Source of the DNA: Clostridia bacterium
GTDB lineage: Bacteria; Bacillota; Clostridia; Christensenellales; UBA1242
Reading direction: 5' to 3'
Length of the DNA: 6,876 nucleotides
NCBI GenBank assembly: GCA_017622115.1
Contig: JAGART010000014.1
Location: 1-6,876 of the forward strand
Part shown: piece by piece, positions 5,025 to 6,876 of the stretch
Position numbering within the stretch: the stretch's first letter is position 1
Layout: each line of letters begins with the position of its first letter
Position numbers and translations under genes: made by a program
Notes under the pieces: model-generated
What the model saw: the letters and a program-made list of their open reading frames with translations, nothing else
Database searches by the model: none
What the model was told of the DNA's origin: nothing

Positions 5025-6102
5025 ATTTTGCTAATTTTTGATTTAGCCAATCTAAAATATATTGAAAGACATCTTGTTTGAAGGTTTCATTTAAAATCTC
5101 GTGTAACCCATTATCCCATAATTTATAAGTAACATCTTTGATGCCTTTCTTTTTATACAATGGTGCTAATTTATCCAACATTTTGTGTTTTTTGCCTGCT
5201 ACTGGGTCTAATTTCCCCGAAGTAATCAATACAGGTACTTCTTTATCAATCATATTTAAACCTGCTGGACGATACAATCTTTTTAATCCACCAAAAAACG
5301 AGCGATAAAATTGAGCAGAACAAATTTTTCCGCAATAAGGGTCTAAATCGTATTCTTTTACAATTTCAGTATCGTGAGTTAGCCAGTTTCCATCTGGAAC
5401 ACTTTTAGCATAAGCCCCAAAGGTCATATTATAAAGCATATTTGCTGGGGCACTTTTACCTTTGCAAGTGGCAGTTATATCTGCAACAATTTTACCTAAT
5501 TTATGGTCTAATCTACCCTTAAAGCAAGCAGAACCTATCAACACGACCGCAGAATGATTGTGGTAATTTTGAATAAAGTTTTGAGTAATAAAACTACCGT
5601 AACTATGCCCCATAGCAACAAGTGGCAAATCATAATACCCACGTAGCATATCTGCCAACTTTATATTATCTCTTACTGTATCATTAAATATATCGCCATC
5701 ATAAACGCCTACTTGGTCTGGCGCACCTGCTGTCCTACCGTGTCCACGACAATCTGGAACGACCACGATATAACCATTTTTATTTAAAAATCTAGCAAAC
5801 TCGTCATATCTTAAACCGTGCTCAACCATTCCGTGAGCAATTAAAATAACCGCTTTTGGTTCTGTTACATCGTCCCAAACTCTAACATAAATGTCATAAT
5901 CATCATAACCTTTAAAGAAAAATGCTCTAAATGCTTGTTTTTCTTCTGTGGCAACATTATCACCTAATTCAGCAAAAGCCTTGCCTATTGGGTTGTTTTT
6001 TTGTGACAAAGTGAGCGGTTTTTGCAACTTACGTGCATTTTTTTGCGGGTTACTATCATTTTTTTCAATTTCTGGAATAATTGAATCAGCTTGTGTTTTC
6101 AT
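5023..6102 (-). CDS. Alpha/beta hydrolase, lysophospholipase / monoacylglycerol lipase type
   Basis: The product is a 359-residue serine hydrolase of the Hydrolase_4 (PldB / monoacylglycerol lipase-like) group, expected to cleave fatty-acyl esters of glycerol or lysophospholipids. Visible motifs are HGMVEHGLRY (90-99, oxyanion region), DCRGHG (117-122), the nucleophile elbow GHSYG with Ser167 (165-169), the acid Asp299 in SGKLDP and the base His334 in GLHE. The triad is complete and properly spaced. No signal peptide or TM segment is seen, so it is probably cytosolic or peripherally membrane-bound. Residues 1-55 are a charged Asn/Lys/Gln-rich extension before the core and make the protein longer than the usual ~300 aa. 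I chose ATG at 6102-6100 because GGAGG (6112-6108) lies 5 bp upstream. The longer reading from a TTG at 6114 would start inside that ribosome-binding site. Exact substrate unknown. Confidence 0.93.
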   Translation of the reverse strand: MKTQADSIIPEIEKNDSNPQKNARKLQKPLTLSQKNNPIGKAFAELGDNVATEEKQAFRAFFFKGYDDYDIYVRVWDDVTEPKAVILIAHGMVEHGLRYDEFARFLNKNGYIVVVPDCRGHGRTAGAPDQVGVYDGDIFNDTVRDNIKLADMLRGYYDLPLVAMGHSYGSFITQNFIQNYHNHSAVVLIGSACFKGRLDHKLGKIVADITATCKGKSAPANMLYNMTFGAYAKSVPDGNWLTHDTEIVKEYDLDPYCGKICSAQFYRSFFGGLKRLYRPAGLNMIDKEVPVLITSGKLDPVAGKKHKMLDKLAPLYKKKGIKDVTYKLWDNGLHEILNETFKQDVFQYILDWLNQKLAK

Positions 6103-6127
6103 AATTTCCTCCAAATCTTTTTGTTTT

Positions 6128-6156
6128 ATTATACCTAATTTTAGTCAAAATAACAA
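6128..6156 (-). promoter_or_regulatory. Sigma-A promoter for the hydrolase
   Basis: On the minus strand, -35 TTGTTA (6156-6151) and the perfect -10 TATAAT (6133-6128) are 17 bp apart. The start near 6121 gives a short leader ending in GGAGG. The promoter faces away from the regulator-like gene's promoter, and 24 bp separate the two -35 boxes. Confidence 0.65.
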
Positions 6157-6175
6157 CTAAATTTTGCAAATTTTC

Positions 6176-6204
6176 AGCACTTGACAAAATTAATGTTTTG
6201 TGCT
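6176..6204. promoter_or_regulatory. 29-bp dyad embedded in the promoter, candidate operator
   Basis: The sequence has the symmetric form AGCACnnnACA-N7-TGTnnnGTGCT, with 5-bp outer arms (6176-6180, 6200-6204) and 3-bp inner arms (6184-6186, 6194-6196) around one centre at 6190. It covers the -35 TTGACA and reaches the first base of the -10 of the downstream gene. This is a classic repressor position. Autoregulation by the downstream DNA-binding-like protein is an inference. Confidence 0.45.
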
Positions 6205-6209
6205 AAATT
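6181..6209 (+). promoter_or_regulatory. Sigma-A promoter for the regulator-like gene
   Basis: A perfect -35 TTGACA (6181-6186) is followed after 17 bp by TAAATT (6204-6209, 4 of 6), with TG at 6201-6202 giving an extended -10 context. The predicted start near 6216 gives a leader of about 20 nt. Confidence 0.62.
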
Positions 6210-6235
6210 TTTAAGGCTACAAATGGAGAAACTTT

Positions 6236-6876
6236 ATGAACACAAAAGATAAAAATATAGAATTAGATTTAAACGAACTTTCTAACTTAATTTTATTTAA
6301 AATTTTTGAAAAAACAAGCCATAACATACCTTGTTTAAAAAAAGATATTTATGGACCTATAAAAAAGATGTACAAGCAAGAAGGCATAAAATCTGCATCA
6401 AAAATAAGTGAAATGCTAGATTATTTGGTTACAAATGATGTTGTAGGAATATCAAATTATAGTGGCTATAAAAAGAAAAAACTTGAAAATGGCGAAATTG
6501 CCTACGACTTACATATATTTCCCTGCTTTTACATTAAACGCAAAGATGTATTAATGCAAGTACGCAAAATGTACAAACAAGCAATATATCAAAAGTTAAA
6601 TATATTAAATCCAACAGAAAAGCGAATTTTAAAAGACATTTATGTAGCAGAAACTATATACAATCAACCTATGAGAATTGAACCTTTTACAAACAACAAC
6701 ATATATGAAGAAATCAAACTTAATGCAAGTTTAAAACATCTAGTTCGCCTAGATTTAATAAATACAAAGACACATAAACAGCAAAACGAACAAGACTACG
6801 AATATGTTCGCTTAAAATTAACTACTTCAGGCGAAAAAATAATGAACTTAATCATAGCAGAACAAAACAAACTAAA
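6236..6876 (+). CDS. Putative DNA-binding protein with winged-helix-like units, C-terminus cut off
   Basis: The reading frame opens at ATG 6236 with GGAG (6225-6228) 7 bp upstream and stays open to the window edge, giving 213 residues and no stop. There is no TM segment or signal peptide, and the protein is Lys/Asn/Ile-rich. Residues 123-207 look like a winged helix: a helix from NPTEKRILKDIYVAE, a helix near 157-173 ending HLVRLDLINT, then a beta hairpin and VRLKLTTSGEKIMNLI, which resembles the wing and final helix of MarR/PadR-type proteins (x-LTxxGxxI). Residues 13-95 show a similar order (helix, helix around SASKISEMLDYLVTNDVVGI, then a strand pair ending IAYDLHIF), so there may be two tandem units. 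No specific family is recognised. It is divergent from the hydrolase, and a dyad sits in its promoter, so local regulation is plausible. The domain call is inference from pattern only. Confidence 0.7.
   Translation, partial: MNTKDKNIELDLNELSNLILFKIFEKTSHNIPCLKKDIYGPIKKMYKQEGIKSASKISEMLDYLVTNDVVGISNYSGYKKKKLENGEIAYDLHIFPCFYIKRKDVLMQVRKMYKQAIYQKLNILNPTEKRILKDIYVAETIYNQPMRIEPFTNNNIYEEIKLNASLKHLVRLDLINTKTHKQQNEQDYEYVRLKLTTSGEKIMNLIIAEQNKL

Noticed and set aside
6103..6114. Upstream TTG start adding four residues to the hydrolase
   Set aside because: The TTG overlaps the GGAGG ribosome-binding site itself; ATG at 6102 has that site at 5-bp spacing and is the better start.
1..6876. CRISPR array, transposon, prophage or tRNA
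   Set aside because: I found no regularly spaced repeats, transposase or integrase motifs, terminal inverted repeats or tRNA-like folds on reading both strands.

Overview
The window reads as a stretch of chromosome from a low-GC, Gram-positive-type bacterium, most likely an uncultured Clostridia-like member of the Bacillota. The evidence is the very AT-rich sequence, strong AGGAG-type Shine-Dalgarno sites, sigma-A-like promoters including extended -10 forms, short A-flanked hairpin terminators, and protein types I associate with gut Clostridia. TGG encodes Trp and TGA is used as a stop, so the code looks standard. I cannot name a genus. I see no transposase, integrase, tRNA, rRNA or CRISPR array.

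Layout. (1) 1-1543, + strand: the end of an operon. It holds the C-terminal ATP-binding part of a sensor histidine kinase, then an 8-TM protein of unknown function 6 bp later, then a small 2-TM protein whose start overlaps the 8-TM stop by 8 bp. (2) 1544-1648: an intergenic region with overlapping inverted repeats and a -10 box, leading to a small charged coiled-coil-like protein (1649-1963). (3) 1984-2011: a bidirectional terminator shared with a convergent orphan gene of 257 aa (2013-2786, minus). (4) 2787-3053: a divergent promoter region with a tandem 10-bp repeat and a 19-bp palindrome over the -35 box. It leads to a 512-aa membrane protein with six predicted TM segments and a Gln/Pro/Asn-rich, acid-free tail of about 280 residues. 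(5) 4593-4774: a terminator, a strong promoter and a structured leader ahead of a 71-aa 2-TM protein (4775-4990). (6) 4995-5024: a second shared bidirectional terminator, then a minus-strand alpha/beta hydrolase of the lysophospholipase/monoacylglycerol lipase type (5023-6102). (7) 6103-6235: a second divergent promoter region with a 29-bp dyad embedded in the + promoter, driving a gene cut off by the window edge (6236-6876). Its product looks like a DNA-binding protein with one or two winged-helix-like units.

How the genes fit together. Only the first three are clearly co-transcribed. The rest look like single-gene units with their own promoters and compact hairpin terminators that abut the stop codons. 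Envelope themes dominate: a kinase with membrane partners, a membrane protein with a low-complexity tail, a small membrane protein and a lipid-type hydrolase. I see no defence or biosynthetic system. The least explained items are the 512-aa protein with its cytosolic-looking low-complexity tail and the candidate operators in the intergenic regions. All operator and structure proposals are read by eye and untested.
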